Source: an uncultured Eubacteriales bacterium
Lineage (GTDB): Bacteria; Bacillota; Clostridia; Peptostreptococcales; Anaerovoracaceae
Length of the DNA stretch: 36,599 nt
Assembly: GCA_900542245.1 (NCBI GenBank)
Contig: UQMQ01000007.1
Coordinates: forward strand, 1-36,599
Reading direction: 5' to 3'
This document shows positions 15,611 to 22,598 of this stretch, piece after piece. The notes under the pieces were generated by a model. The model searched no databases and had not been told where the DNA came from. It was given only the letters and a program-made list of their open reading frames with translations. The stretch's first letter is position 1. Every line of letters begins with the position of its first letter. The position numbers and the translations under genes are program-made.

Positions 15611-17364
15611 GACCTTGCGCCTCCCTTCACCGCCAGACTGGCTTTTTGCCGGGTATCCGCCGACTTCAAGAATGCCAGCAGCGCCCACGACACGATCATG
15701 CTCGTGCCGCCGTTCGAAACAAACGGAAACGTGACCCCGGTAAACGGAAAAAGATCCGTACACCCAAAGATATTCAATATCGTCTGGAACACGAACATGC
15801 TCATCGCCCCGCAGGCCGCGATCGTGTAATAGGTGGAACGTCCCTCCATGATCGAGCGCACCGCAAACACTGAGAGCGTCACGATTGACAGCACCGCCAG
15901 TACCGCGATGATCAAGCCCCACTCCTCAATCAAAACACCGAAGACCATGTCGGTATCCGCTGCAGGCAGATGCACCAGCCAGCCCTTACCCGCGCCGACA
16001 CCGGCCAGTCCGCCGCTTGCCGACGCGCTGAGCGTGCGGGTCTGCTGATAACCGGCGGCATCCGCCACGCCCGCGTCCCAGATATGCCCCCAGGTCGCAA
16101 ATCGTTTGGCGACATAAGGCTTAAAGCGCAGGATCATAAAGCCGCCTGCGGCAGCCGCACCGACCATCAGCAGCAGCTTCGAGAACTCGCCGCTGCGCAG
16201 GAAAGAAATCACCAAAAAGGTCACGAAGAAGATCGCCGCCGTTCCGAAGTCGCCCATCAGTCCCAGACAGCCAAAGCAGAACGCTGCAAACCCCATGAAA
16301 ATCCAAAGATTCTTTTTTTCAAATAATTCGTCCAGTGACGCTGCCCCGATCCAGATGAACGCCACCTTGACCAGCTCCGATGGCTGGAAGCTGACCGGCC
16401 CGATTGCCAGCCAGTTTTTCGCACCGTAGCCGAATGTGCCCAGCGCCAGATTTGCGATCAAAAGCACCGCCGCACCACCCAGCAGCAGCCAGCGCAGACC
16501 TTTGGAGGATTCCAGATTACGCAGCACCATGCACATCGCCAGCAGCACAGCGACCCCGATCGCTACCGCAAAAAACTGCTTGTACAGCTTGTCCGGCGCA
16601 GAGCTCGCCACCACCGCCAGATCCAGCGTCGAAAGGAAAAACGCGATGGCTTCCATCTCGAACCCCTCTCGTCCGGTCGCCCGCACGATTGCCACATAGC
16701 CCCACATCAGCAGCATCAGTCCGCCAAAACCGATGAAGATATGTTCCAGATAATCACTTCCCAGCGCCAGCCAGAGCTGCAGCATCGTCAAAATCTGAAA
16801 CAGCGTGAGTGCAGCCATCGTCGGTCCGATCGACATCATCTGCGTGTCCGATTTTCGCATCGCCAGATTGTTGTTCTGCTCCTCCAGACTGATCGGCAGC
16901 AGCGTGAACTCTGTCATGCCGGTCCGCAGGACATCGCCATATGCCATCGTGATCGGCGGTCCCATCTCGCCCGCCTTACTGACCTTGACCTCATCCAGAT
17001 AGCTGCCGTTCTTCGAGCTCAGATCCCGATAGGTCCACGTACCGCCGCTGGAACGCATCAGCACGCCATGATTGCGCGAAATCGCCTCATCCGCGACCTG
17101 AATATCGCAGCTTGCCGCGCGCCCGATGACATTTTCCCAATGCGTGATCGGCTCACTGCGCTCGTCGAGCAGCTCCACATCACCGTCCGGATCCAGCCCG
17201 TAGCGGCTGATATGCAGATACGCCCAGACCTCCGCCGGACTGTGCGCCCGGATCAATGAGACTACGCAGCGCGCCAGAATATAGACCGCCAGCGCCACCA
17301 GCGCCCAGCGTGCCAGCCCCGTATAGACCATCTGAAAATTCATATTTTCCAAAAAAGCTTCCAT
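15607..17364 (-). CDS. FHA domain fused to a SEDS (FtsW/RodA/SpoVE) glycosyltransferase
   Basis: The protein has 585 residues. A membrane helix (about 15-40) is followed by a cytoplasmic FHA domain at about 60-150, with NVIGRAASCDIQV (GR at 81-82), ISRNH (95-99) and LSSKNGSYL (116-124). Then come about ten membrane helices with SEDS signatures: GPVSFQPSELVKV, GDFGTA, PAADTDMVFGVLIEEWG and FPFVSNGGTSM. SEDS proteins polymerise lipid II; FHA domains bind phosphothreonine, so this enzyme is probably under Ser/Thr-kinase control. The start at 17364 has AGGAGA upstream; a longer frame to 17403 lacks this. The gene overlaps the PBP gene by ATGA. The 178 bases upstream of the ribosome site are GC-rich and show no clear promoter. 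Confidence 0.93.
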   Translation of the reverse strand: MEAFLENMNFQMVYTGLARWALVALAVYILARCVVSLIRAHSPAEVWAYLHISRYGLDPDGDVELLDERSEPITHWENVIGRAASCDIQVADEAISRNHGVLMRSSGGTWTYRDLSSKNGSYLDEVKVSKAGEMGPPITMAYGDVLRTGMTEFTLLPISLEEQNNNLAMRKSDTQMMSIGPTMAALTLFQILTMLQLWLALGSDYLEHIFIGFGGLMLLMWGYVAIVRATGREGFEMEAIAFFLSTLDLAVVASSAPDKLYKQFFAVAIGVAVLLAMCMVLRNLESSKGLRWLLLGGAAVLLIANLALGTFGYGAKNWLAIGPVSFQPSELVKVAFIWIGAASLDELFEKKNLWIFMGFAAFCFGCLGLMGDFGTAAIFFVTFLVISFLRSGEFSKLLLMVGAAAAGGFMILRFKPYVAKRFATWGHIWDAGVADAAGYQQTRTLSASASGGLAGVGAGKGWLVHLPAADTDMVFGVLIEEWGLIIAVLAVLSIVTLSVFAVRSIMEGRSTYYTIAACGAMSMFVFQTILNIFGCTDLFPFTGVTFPFVSNGGTSMIVSWALLAFLKSADTRQKASLAVKGGARS

Positions 17365-17542
17365 AAAATCTCCTGTTCCCCTTTTCCTGCCGCAGACACC
17401 CAAACCACAGCTATCTTGCGGGCTTTCTTGCAGCGGTCACTGCGTCCGTCTTACACGCGTCCGGCGCATCCGACCTTTCCCCTGCATGCTTATGCGTCAC
17501 GCTGCCGACTGCGCATTTGTGCGCTTCTGTTTTCAGTATGAC

Positions 17543-17571
17543 AAAGCCCCTCGCGCTTGTCAAGGGGCTTT
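17543..17571 (-). terminator. Terminator after the cyclase gene
   Basis: AAAGCCCCT (17543-17551) and AGGGGCTTT (17563-17571) form a 9-bp stem with an 11-base loop, about 30 bases beyond the stop of the cyclase gene and before the FHA-SEDS operon. Confidence 0.65.
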
Positions 17572-17603
17572 CTTGATTTCGTCTGATCAGTGAAACACGA
17601 AAC

Positions 17604-18251
17604 TCATACCCAAAACGCGATGGCTCTGAGCGGCGCGCCGTCGGCATTTTTCCACTTGAGCGGCAGCGCGAAAAACCAGAACAAATCATTGCCGCATTTG
17701 TCCAGATTGCAGAGATTTTCAATGTTGATCACATCATGCTCGTAAAAGAGCTTTTTGTGGCGTGGCAGATTTGTGTCGGAAATCGGGTCCATACCGATGA
17801 CATCAAAGCCGATGCCCTTTTTGCCTGTGCTCAGAATGAAACGCAAAACCTCGTCGTCTATGCAGGGATAATCGCCAAAATAGCTGTCAGTTCCCCATCG
17901 CTTATCCCAGCCGAGATGAAAGAGCAGGAAATCCGCGGTCTCTGCTTTTTCGATGCCTGCCTGTTCCAGCTCGTTCCTGCGAATCGCCTCGCCTTCGGCA
18001 AGACGCGTACAGTCAATCACCAGCGCTTTCCCCGCGAACTGCTCGATCGGCAGCGCGTCGAGGGTGGTTCGATCCGCGAACAGATGCGCGGGCGGGTCCA
18101 CATGGGTTCCTGTATGTGAATACAGCGAAAGGAGCGTTTCCCGAAACCCATCCTTTTCGCATGTGTTAGCCGGCTTTAGCATCGGCGGCTCCGTACCGGG
18201 ATAAACCGGCATATCCTCAGAAATCGTATGCGTCAAATCAATGATTTTCAT
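17604..18251 (-). CDS. Cyclase-family metal hydrolase (kynurenine formamidase-like)
   Basis: The 215-residue protein begins MKIIDLTHTISEDMPVYPG and has the metal-binding SHTGTHVDPPAHLF (about 45-58), matching the HxGTHxDxPxH signature of the cyclase family. That family includes kynurenine formamidase, isatin hydrolase and related enzymes. The length is typical. GGAGGTG lies upstream of the ATG at 18251. It follows the permease on the same strand, with the whole gap taken up by a family C repeat. The substrate is not evident; no tryptophan-degradation genes lie nearby. Confidence 0.85.
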   Translation of the reverse strand: MKIIDLTHTISEDMPVYPGTEPPMLKPANTCEKDGFRETLLSLYSHTGTHVDPPAHLFADRTTLDALPIEQFAGKALVIDCTRLAEGEAIRRNELEQAGIEKAETADFLLFHLGWDKRWGTDSYFGDYPCIDDEVLRFILSTGKKGIGFDVIGMDPISDTNLPRHKKLFYEHDVINIENLCNLDKCGNDLFWFFALPLKWKNADGAPLRAIAFWV

Positions 18252-18275
18252 CTCAAAACACCTCCGCGCGAATTT

Positions 18276-18404
18276 TTTATTTTGTAGGAACTATCGCTAT
18301 GCGATATTTCCGGAATCACGACAAAAGCACCTTGCGAAGTGGCGCTCATAGGGGATCGCCATGTGCGCATAGAAATCTGTATTTCGTTATGTGCACTTTT
18401 GTCC
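18276..18404 (-). repeat. Interspersed structured repeat family C, copy 1
   Basis: This 129-bp unit is homologous to 22421-22550 and 23860-23988. It starts with GGACAAAAG (18404 downward) and ends with CCTACAAAATAAA. The enclosing GACAAAAG/CTTTTGTC helix and the GGAAATATCGC hairpin are conserved, although the second domain's closing helix is weaker than in the other copies. Its first 18 bases encode the last five residues and the stop codon of the permease, and its end lies just before the cyclase ribosome site. Confidence 0.8.
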
Positions 18405-19883
18405 TGCCTCCGGCGCCGGCTTCGCGCTCGCTTGCGGCGTTCTCGCGTCTGCCTGCCGGTTCTTATAATGCGCGAGTCCCCATACCAGAACGACCGCGAA
18501 GAAGATCAGATAGAATACGATCGGACAGGCGAACCCGCCGCTTGCTTTCGCCGCCAGATACGGCTGGATGCCATGCGCGTAGATGGCCGCGCAGACCATG
18601 AATACGCTGCCGATCAGTCCCAGCGCCGGAATCAGATAGCGCCGCGTGAAGCTGAGGTCGGTCGCTTTTTTCATAAACATCAGGTAAATCGGGATGTAAA
18701 GCGCGTAAATCGTGACAATCGGCAGCTCCGAGGAATCAAAGCTGAACAGCCCGAACCAGCCGAACGCCGCCAGATTGGAACCGTAAAAGAACAGGAACCA
18801 GAAGCCGCAGAGCAGCAGCCCCAGAATTGACGCGTTATTCGGCATGTTCGTCACCTTATCAACCTGACGGAACATTTCCGGATGCGGACCCTCGCCGCGC
18901 GTTGCCACCGCGTAGATCCCGCGCGTGCAGCCGAGCATGAGTCCGTTCAGCGTTCCCATACAGGAAATCGCCACAAAGAGATTTAAGATATTTCCGAACG
19001 CGCCGCCAAAAATGTTCAGATAGGCTGTCGTCGCGCCGTCATGCATCAGATCCTCCACCGTCGCGCCGCCGGCTACGCCGATGTAATAGAACAGGTAGAT
19101 GGCAACAATGATAATACCGCCCACGATCAGCGCGATCGGCAGATTCCGTTTCGCGTCCTTAAGTTCGGCGTTGATCGAGGTCGCGATGATCCAGCCCTCA
19201 TAAGCAAAAGCCGTCGCGACAATCGCGCCGAACAGCGGATTTCCGGTCGTCTCTGCGCCAGGATTCGCCATGTTTTCCAAAAGGAGACCTTGATCGGAAA
19301 CAAGCCCGACGATGATACCCACGACTGCCATCAAAAGCAGCGGGATCAGCTTGATGATGGTCGTTGCCACCTGGAAGTGTCCCGCGATCTTCGGAGAAAG
19401 CGCGTTGACCGCGTAGGCCGCGCAGAGGAAGAACACTGAGAGCGCCATACACTCCGGTCCGATCACACAGCCTCCCTCTGCTGCCGGGATCACCAGCGTG
19501 ATTTTGTCCGGAAAGGCCGAAGTCAGAAATACCAGTGTGTACCGCGCGGACAGCCAGGCGAGCACCGAGGTCAGCGTCGGATAATAGATCATTGTCAAAA
19601 ACCAACCGACGACGTAACCGTATTTGCGGCCGACCGTCGCCTCGGCATAGTCCACGATGCCGTTCACCTTTTCATACTTGGTCGCCATGATCGAAAAGGC
19701 GGCGATGCAGCAGAGCATAATCGCACCGCCGATCAGCCACGCCCAGATACCCATGACCATATTGCCCTCTGTTTTCTGCAGGATCGTCTGCGCCTTGAAG
19801 AAAACACCGGAACCGACAACAATACCGACTACCATGCAGATCGCGGTGAGCAACCCGTACTTTTTGTTAAGACCATTTTCCAT
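18387..19883 (-). CDS. APC-superfamily amino acid permease
   Basis: About 12 hydrophobic segments over 498 residues mark a secondary transporter of the amino acid-polyamine-organocation superfamily. The first helix carries the diagnostic GIVVGSGVFF, and helix 6 the AFAYEGW segment. AAGGAGA precedes the ATG at 19883. The C-terminal tail is cytoplasmic and rich in Ala and Pro. Its last five residues (GQKCT) and the stop come from a family C repeat, so the native end may have been replaced. Upstream is a strong promoter with two palindromic operator candidates. An arginine, serine/threonine or glutamate-type substrate is possible; none can be chosen from the sequence. Confidence 0.9.
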   Translation of the reverse strand: MENGLNKKYGLLTAICMVVGIVVGSGVFFKAQTILQKTEGNMVMGIWAWLIGGAIMLCCIAAFSIMATKYEKVNGIVDYAEATVGRKYGYVVGWFLTMIYYPTLTSVLAWLSARYTLVFLTSAFPDKITLVIPAAEGGCVIGPECMALSVFFLCAAYAVNALSPKIAGHFQVATTIIKLIPLLLMAVVGIIVGLVSDQGLLLENMANPGAETTGNPLFGAIVATAFAYEGWIIATSINAELKDAKRNLPIALIVGGIIIVAIYLFYYIGVAGGATVEDLMHDGATTAYLNIFGGAFGNILNLFVAISCMGTLNGLMLGCTRGIYAVATRGEGPHPEMFRQVDKVTNMPNNASILGLLLCGFWFLFFYGSNLAAFGWFGLFSFDSSELPIVTIYALYIPIYLMFMKKATDLSFTRRYLIPALGLIGSVFMVCAAIYAHGIQPYLAAKASGGFACPIVFYLIFFAVVLVWGLAHYKNRQADARTPQASAKPAPEAGQKCT

Positions 19884-20002
19884 GTTTGTTCTCCTTTATC
19901 TCATTGATTATGCGTCTTAAACGTCTGTGAAGTTTTACATCGGGTGTCACTTTCCGAAAAATTGTTGTATCACTCAAATCTTCAGAATATTTTTCAGTTT
20001 TT

Positions 20003-20058
20003 TTCACATATGTTAACGAACATGTGAATATTTTATCACAAAACCCTGTATTTTGCAA
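20003..20058 (-). promoter_or_regulatory. Permease promoter with overlapping palindromic operators
   Basis: On the minus strand TTGCAA (20053-20058), a 17-bp spacer and TAAAAT (20030-20035) form a good promoter. The -10 lies inside an interrupted palindrome, TGTGA-N8-TCACA, and just downstream is a second palindrome at 20003-20028 (TTCAC...ATGTT-AACG-AACAT...GTGAA). The arrangement suggests repressor control. The leader to the ATG is about 140 bases and shows no known riboswitch. Confidence 0.6.
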
Positions 20059-20182
20059 AGCTTTCTTGCGATTATGCAGCAAACAGCGCATTTTTGAACA
20101 CTTTCCAAACAGCTTTCGGTCTCCGCCCGCCCGCCGCTTCGTCCCCGATGCCGCGAAAACCCGCACTTTCCCCGATAGGCAC

Positions 20183-20334
20183 TTTACGAAAAGCCGATTT
20201 TAAGGTATAATGTTCTTGTACAGCGATTTGCAGAGCCGCAGGCGACAGCAGAGCTGATGCAAGACAGATGCCCGAGCGAAGGCGATCGGCGAGCCGTAAG
20301 GCGAAGACGGAGCCGCTCAGCGTCCGGGCTAATG
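20183..20334 (+). repeat. Repeat family A, copy 1, with its own promoter
   Basis: TTTACG (20183-20188), 17 bp and TATAAT (20206-20211) form a near-consensus promoter. The conserved repeat starts at the TATAAT and runs through GTTCTTGTACAG to CGTCCGGGCTAATG (20334). A second full copy is at 26089-26215 on the minus strand, with a -35-like hexamer at the same spacing. The unit contains a small hairpin GCC-GTAA-GGC (20293-20302) with a GNRA-type loop. It opens a repeat-filled stretch of about 430 bases leading into the CAP gene. Confidence 0.7.
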
Positions 20335-20347
20335 TACTTGGCACTGC

Positions 20348-20410
20348 GATTTGCAGCCCTAGCCCGCTGATTTGCAGCCCTAGCCCGCTGATTTGCAGCC
20401 CTAGCCCGCT
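20348..20410. repeat. Three exact tandem copies of a 21-bp unit
   Basis: GATTTGCAGCCCTAGCCCGC plus T is repeated at 20348-20368, 20369-20389 and 20390-20410 without mismatch, with a further GATT after it. It lies between repeat families A and B. The unit is a multiple of three, but no credible gene uses it. There are no spacers, so it is not a CRISPR array. Confidence 0.9.
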
Positions 20411-20415
20411 GATTG

Positions 20416-20575
20416 ACGAGCCGCAAGGCGATGACAGAAGCGAGGCAGGTCTCACGCCAAAAAGTGCAGCGCTTTAGCTCGTGGCACTTTAAGGGACGAG
20501 CCGCAAGGCGAAGGCAGAAGCGAGGCAGGTCTCACGCCAAAAAGTGCAGCGCTTTAGCGCGTGGCACTTTAAGGG
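20416..20575 (+). repeat. Repeat family B, two tandem 80-bp copies
   Basis: The copies are 20416-20495 and 20496-20575, differing at only a few positions. Each starts ACGAGCCGCAAGGCGA, which holds a GCC-GCAA-GGC mini-hairpin. Each ends in a larger hairpin; in copy 2 this is AAAGTGC (20541-20547) with GCACTTT (20564-20570) outside and GCGC-TTTA-GCGC (20549-20560) inside. A third copy in inverted orientation is at 36523-36599. A fragment of family A (20577-20617) follows directly. Confidence 0.85.
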
Positions 20576-20654
20576 CGGAGCCGCAGGCGACAGCAGAGCT
20601 GATGCAAGACAGATGCTATCAACATCCATAGGGGAACATTTGGGGAAACTATTT

Positions 20655-22304
20655 ATGAACACAAACACACACATGCACATACAGCGCCGCAAGCCGCGCC
20701 GCGCACTCACTGCCCTGCTCATGAGCGCCGCGCTGCTCGTGACGACCGCAGTCACGCCGCTTCCTGCCTTCGCTGCCGCAAGCAGCACCAGGAGTAGTCT
20801 AATCAACGTCAACACACCGAGCAAGGAAGAGATCGTCCAGTTCATGCAGGCGCATCCGACCGGCGATATCTATTTCGACGCGGACGGCAAGTCCACCGGC
20901 AAGACCCATGAGACAGCATATCTCACTGTACCGGAGACCTCTGCGCCTTATGCTGCGGGCAGACTCGCCGAGTCCGAAGAGGCCGCAGCGCTCAACACCA
21001 TCAAAACCATTCGCTATATCGCAGGCATTTCCTCCAATCTTTACATCTCGGAGGAATACAGTCAGCTGGCACAGGCCTCCGCGCTCGTCAACTATGTCAA
21101 CGGCAAGCTGACGCACACGCCTGTCAAACCTGCCGGCATGGATCAGACGCTGGCACAGCAGGGCTACGACGGTTCCCTGCATTCCAATATTTCCTGGACA
21201 GCCTGGGCTGAAAACAGCCTCAAATGGTCGATCCTCTCCGGCTGGATGGATGACAGCGACGCAAATAACCTCAGCATGCTGGGGCATCGCCGCTGGATCC
21301 TGAATCCCGCCATGAGCATGACCGGCTTCGGCTCCGTAACCGGCATCAAGGGCACCTATCAGGCGATGTACACCTACGATAAGGACAATCGTGACAGCGA
21401 TTACACAGGGGTCTGCTGGCCTGCGCACAATATGCCGACCAGCTATTTCAGCCCCTCCTCCGCCTGGAGTATTTCGACCGGTGAGGCATTAGATCCGTCT
21501 GGGATCGTCGTTTCGATGGTACGGTTTTCTGACGGCAAGTCCTGGACCTTCAGTTCGTTCTCTGCGGACGGCGATTTTTACGTCAATAACGCGGGCTACG
21601 GTCAAAAGGGCTGCATCATCTTCCGTCCGGCCAGCATCGAAGAATACAAGGACGGCGATCGCTTCTTCGTCTATATCGCAGGTCTCGAAGAACCGATCAG
21701 TTACGAAGTCAGCTTTTTTGACGCGGAGCGTTTCTACGCTGCCCCGGCACCGACGCCTGACACACCGACGCTGAACGAATTCGGCGAGCCGGTCCTGACC
21801 TGGTCGCTGCCGGACAAAGCTGACGGCTGCAACCTGTACCGCAGACCGATCGGCGGCGATTGGGAGCTGGCTGCAGAAGAACTGGACGATATGTTCTACG
21901 AGGATGTCGAAACGGAGCGCGGCGTCAAATATCAGTATCGCCTCACTTCTCTGCGCACCGTCGGCGGCACACTGTACGAAAGCCTGCCGTCCGCTGCCAA
22001 GACGATCACCACGCCGTTTGCCGGACCGCGCATCAAATCGCTCAAGACGAGCAGCCGCGGTGTCAATACACTGAAATGGGGTTCCGTCTCCAAGGCCTCC
22101 GGCTACAAGGTCTACCGCCGCGTTAAAAACGGTTCCAAATGGAGTTCGTGGCGTCTGATCAAGACCACCAACACGCTGTCGTACCGCGATGTCAAAGCCA
22201 GATCCGGCAAGACCTATCAGTATCGCGTTCGTGCCTACCGTACTTACCACAAGAATACGGTCAACGGTACTTACTCGGTCAAAAAATCCATAAAAACAAT
22301 TTAG
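20655..22304 (+). CDS. Secreted CAP-domain protein with C-terminal fibronectin III-like modules
   Basis: The signal peptide has a positively charged start (QRRKPRRA), a hydrophobic core at 18-34 and a likely cut after AFA (residue 40). A CAP (SCP/PR-1-like) domain spans about 110-260, including LNTIKTIRYIAG and GHRRWILNP (210-218). About 100 further residues of unassigned beta-rich sequence follow. Two repeats at about 365-455 and 456-550 are fibronectin III-like, each with a GxxxYRR and KYQYRL/TYQYRV pattern. The 550-residue protein lacks an LPxTG or membrane anchor and is probably released or wall-associated. CAP proteins of Clostridia are common but mostly of unknown function. The start at 20655 is chosen for its signal peptide; upstream reading crosses repeats. 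Confidence 0.87.
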   Translation: MNTNTHMHIQRRKPRRALTALLMSAALLVTTAVTPLPAFAAASSTRSSLINVNTPSKEEIVQFMQAHPTGDIYFDADGKSTGKTHETAYLTVPETSAPYAAGRLAESEEAAALNTIKTIRYIAGISSNLYISEEYSQLAQASALVNYVNGKLTHTPVKPAGMDQTLAQQGYDGSLHSNISWTAWAENSLKWSILSGWMDDSDANNLSMLGHRRWILNPAMSMTGFGSVTGIKGTYQAMYTYDKDNRDSDYTGVCWPAHNMPTSYFSPSSAWSISTGEALDPSGIVVSMVRFSDGKSWTFSSFSADGDFYVNNAGYGQKGCIIFRPASIEEYKDGDRFFVYIAGLEEPISYEVSFFDAERFYAAPAPTPDTPTLNEFGEPVLTWSLPDKADGCNLYRRPIGGDWELAAEELDDMFYEDVETERGVKYQYRLTSLRTVGGTLYESLPSAAKTITTPFAGPRIKSLKTSSRGVNTLKWGSVSKASGYKVYRRVKNGSKWSSWRLIKTTNTLSYRDVKARSGKTYQYRVRAYRTYHKNTVNGTYSVKKSIKTI

Positions 22305-22345
22305 CTTATGCAGACCGCATTGGTCACCCTTTCGATTTTTATGCC

Positions 22346-22386
22346 TGCCCCGGCGGATGCGTCCTGCCGCAGAGCGGGCATTTTAC
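22346..22386 (+). terminator. Possible terminator after the CAP gene
   Basis: TGCCC (22346-22350) pairs with GGGCA (22376-22380) around an inner CGGCGGA / TCC-T-GCCG stem, and TTTTA follows. The hairpin is interrupted by an internal loop, so efficiency is uncertain. Confidence 0.4.
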
Positions 22387-22420
22387 TTCCTCCCCCCTCC
22401 GACAGGCAGGAATATCCAAA

Positions 22421-22550
22421 GGACAAAAGTGCGCATAACGAAATCCGAGATTTCTATGCGCACATGGCGCTCACCTATGAGCGCCGCTTCGCAAGGTGCT
22501 TTTGTCGTTATTCCGGAAATATCGCATAGCGATATTTCCTACATAATAAC
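22421..22550 (+). repeat. Interspersed structured repeat family C, copy 2 (most regular)
   Basis: Two helical domains abut exactly. Domain I is closed by GACAAAAG/CTTTTGTC (22422-22429 / 22499-22506). It holds hairpin H1, with GTGCGCATA (22429-22437) against TATGCGCAC (22455-22463) plus GAAAT/ATTTC, and hairpin H2, GGCGCTCA-CCTA-TGAGCGCC (22466-22485). Domain II is closed by GTTATT/AATAAC (22507-22512 / 22545-22550) around H3, a perfect 11-bp stem GGAAATATCGC-ATA-GCGATATTTCC (22515-22539). It sits between the CAP gene and the methyltransferase gene. Confidence 0.85.
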
Positions 22551-22553
22551 AAA

Positions 22554-22577
22554 TCCGACTTCGCCCCACAAGTCGGA
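22554..22577 (+). promoter_or_regulatory. Hairpin in the methyltransferase leader
   Basis: TCCGACTT (22554-22561) and AAGTCGGA (22570-22577) form a perfect 8-bp stem with an 8-base loop, 21 bases before the methyltransferase ATG and just after repeat C2. It might be a leftover terminator or control ribosome access. Confidence 0.45.
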
Positions 22578-22598
22578 GTCAGAAAGGCAGTATACAAT

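Noticed and set aside
17411..17603. Open minus-strand frame between the cyclase gene and the FHA-SEDS gene
   Set aside because: It begins inside the cyclase gene in another frame, spans a terminator hairpin and shows no domain.
20348..20410. CRISPR array
   Set aside because: The 21-bp units abut without spacers and there are no cas genes, so it is a plain tandem repeat.
22305..22438. Small open frames between the CAP gene and the methyltransferase gene
   Set aside because: They run through a hairpin and the family C repeat, have no ribosome site and show no protein-like conservation.
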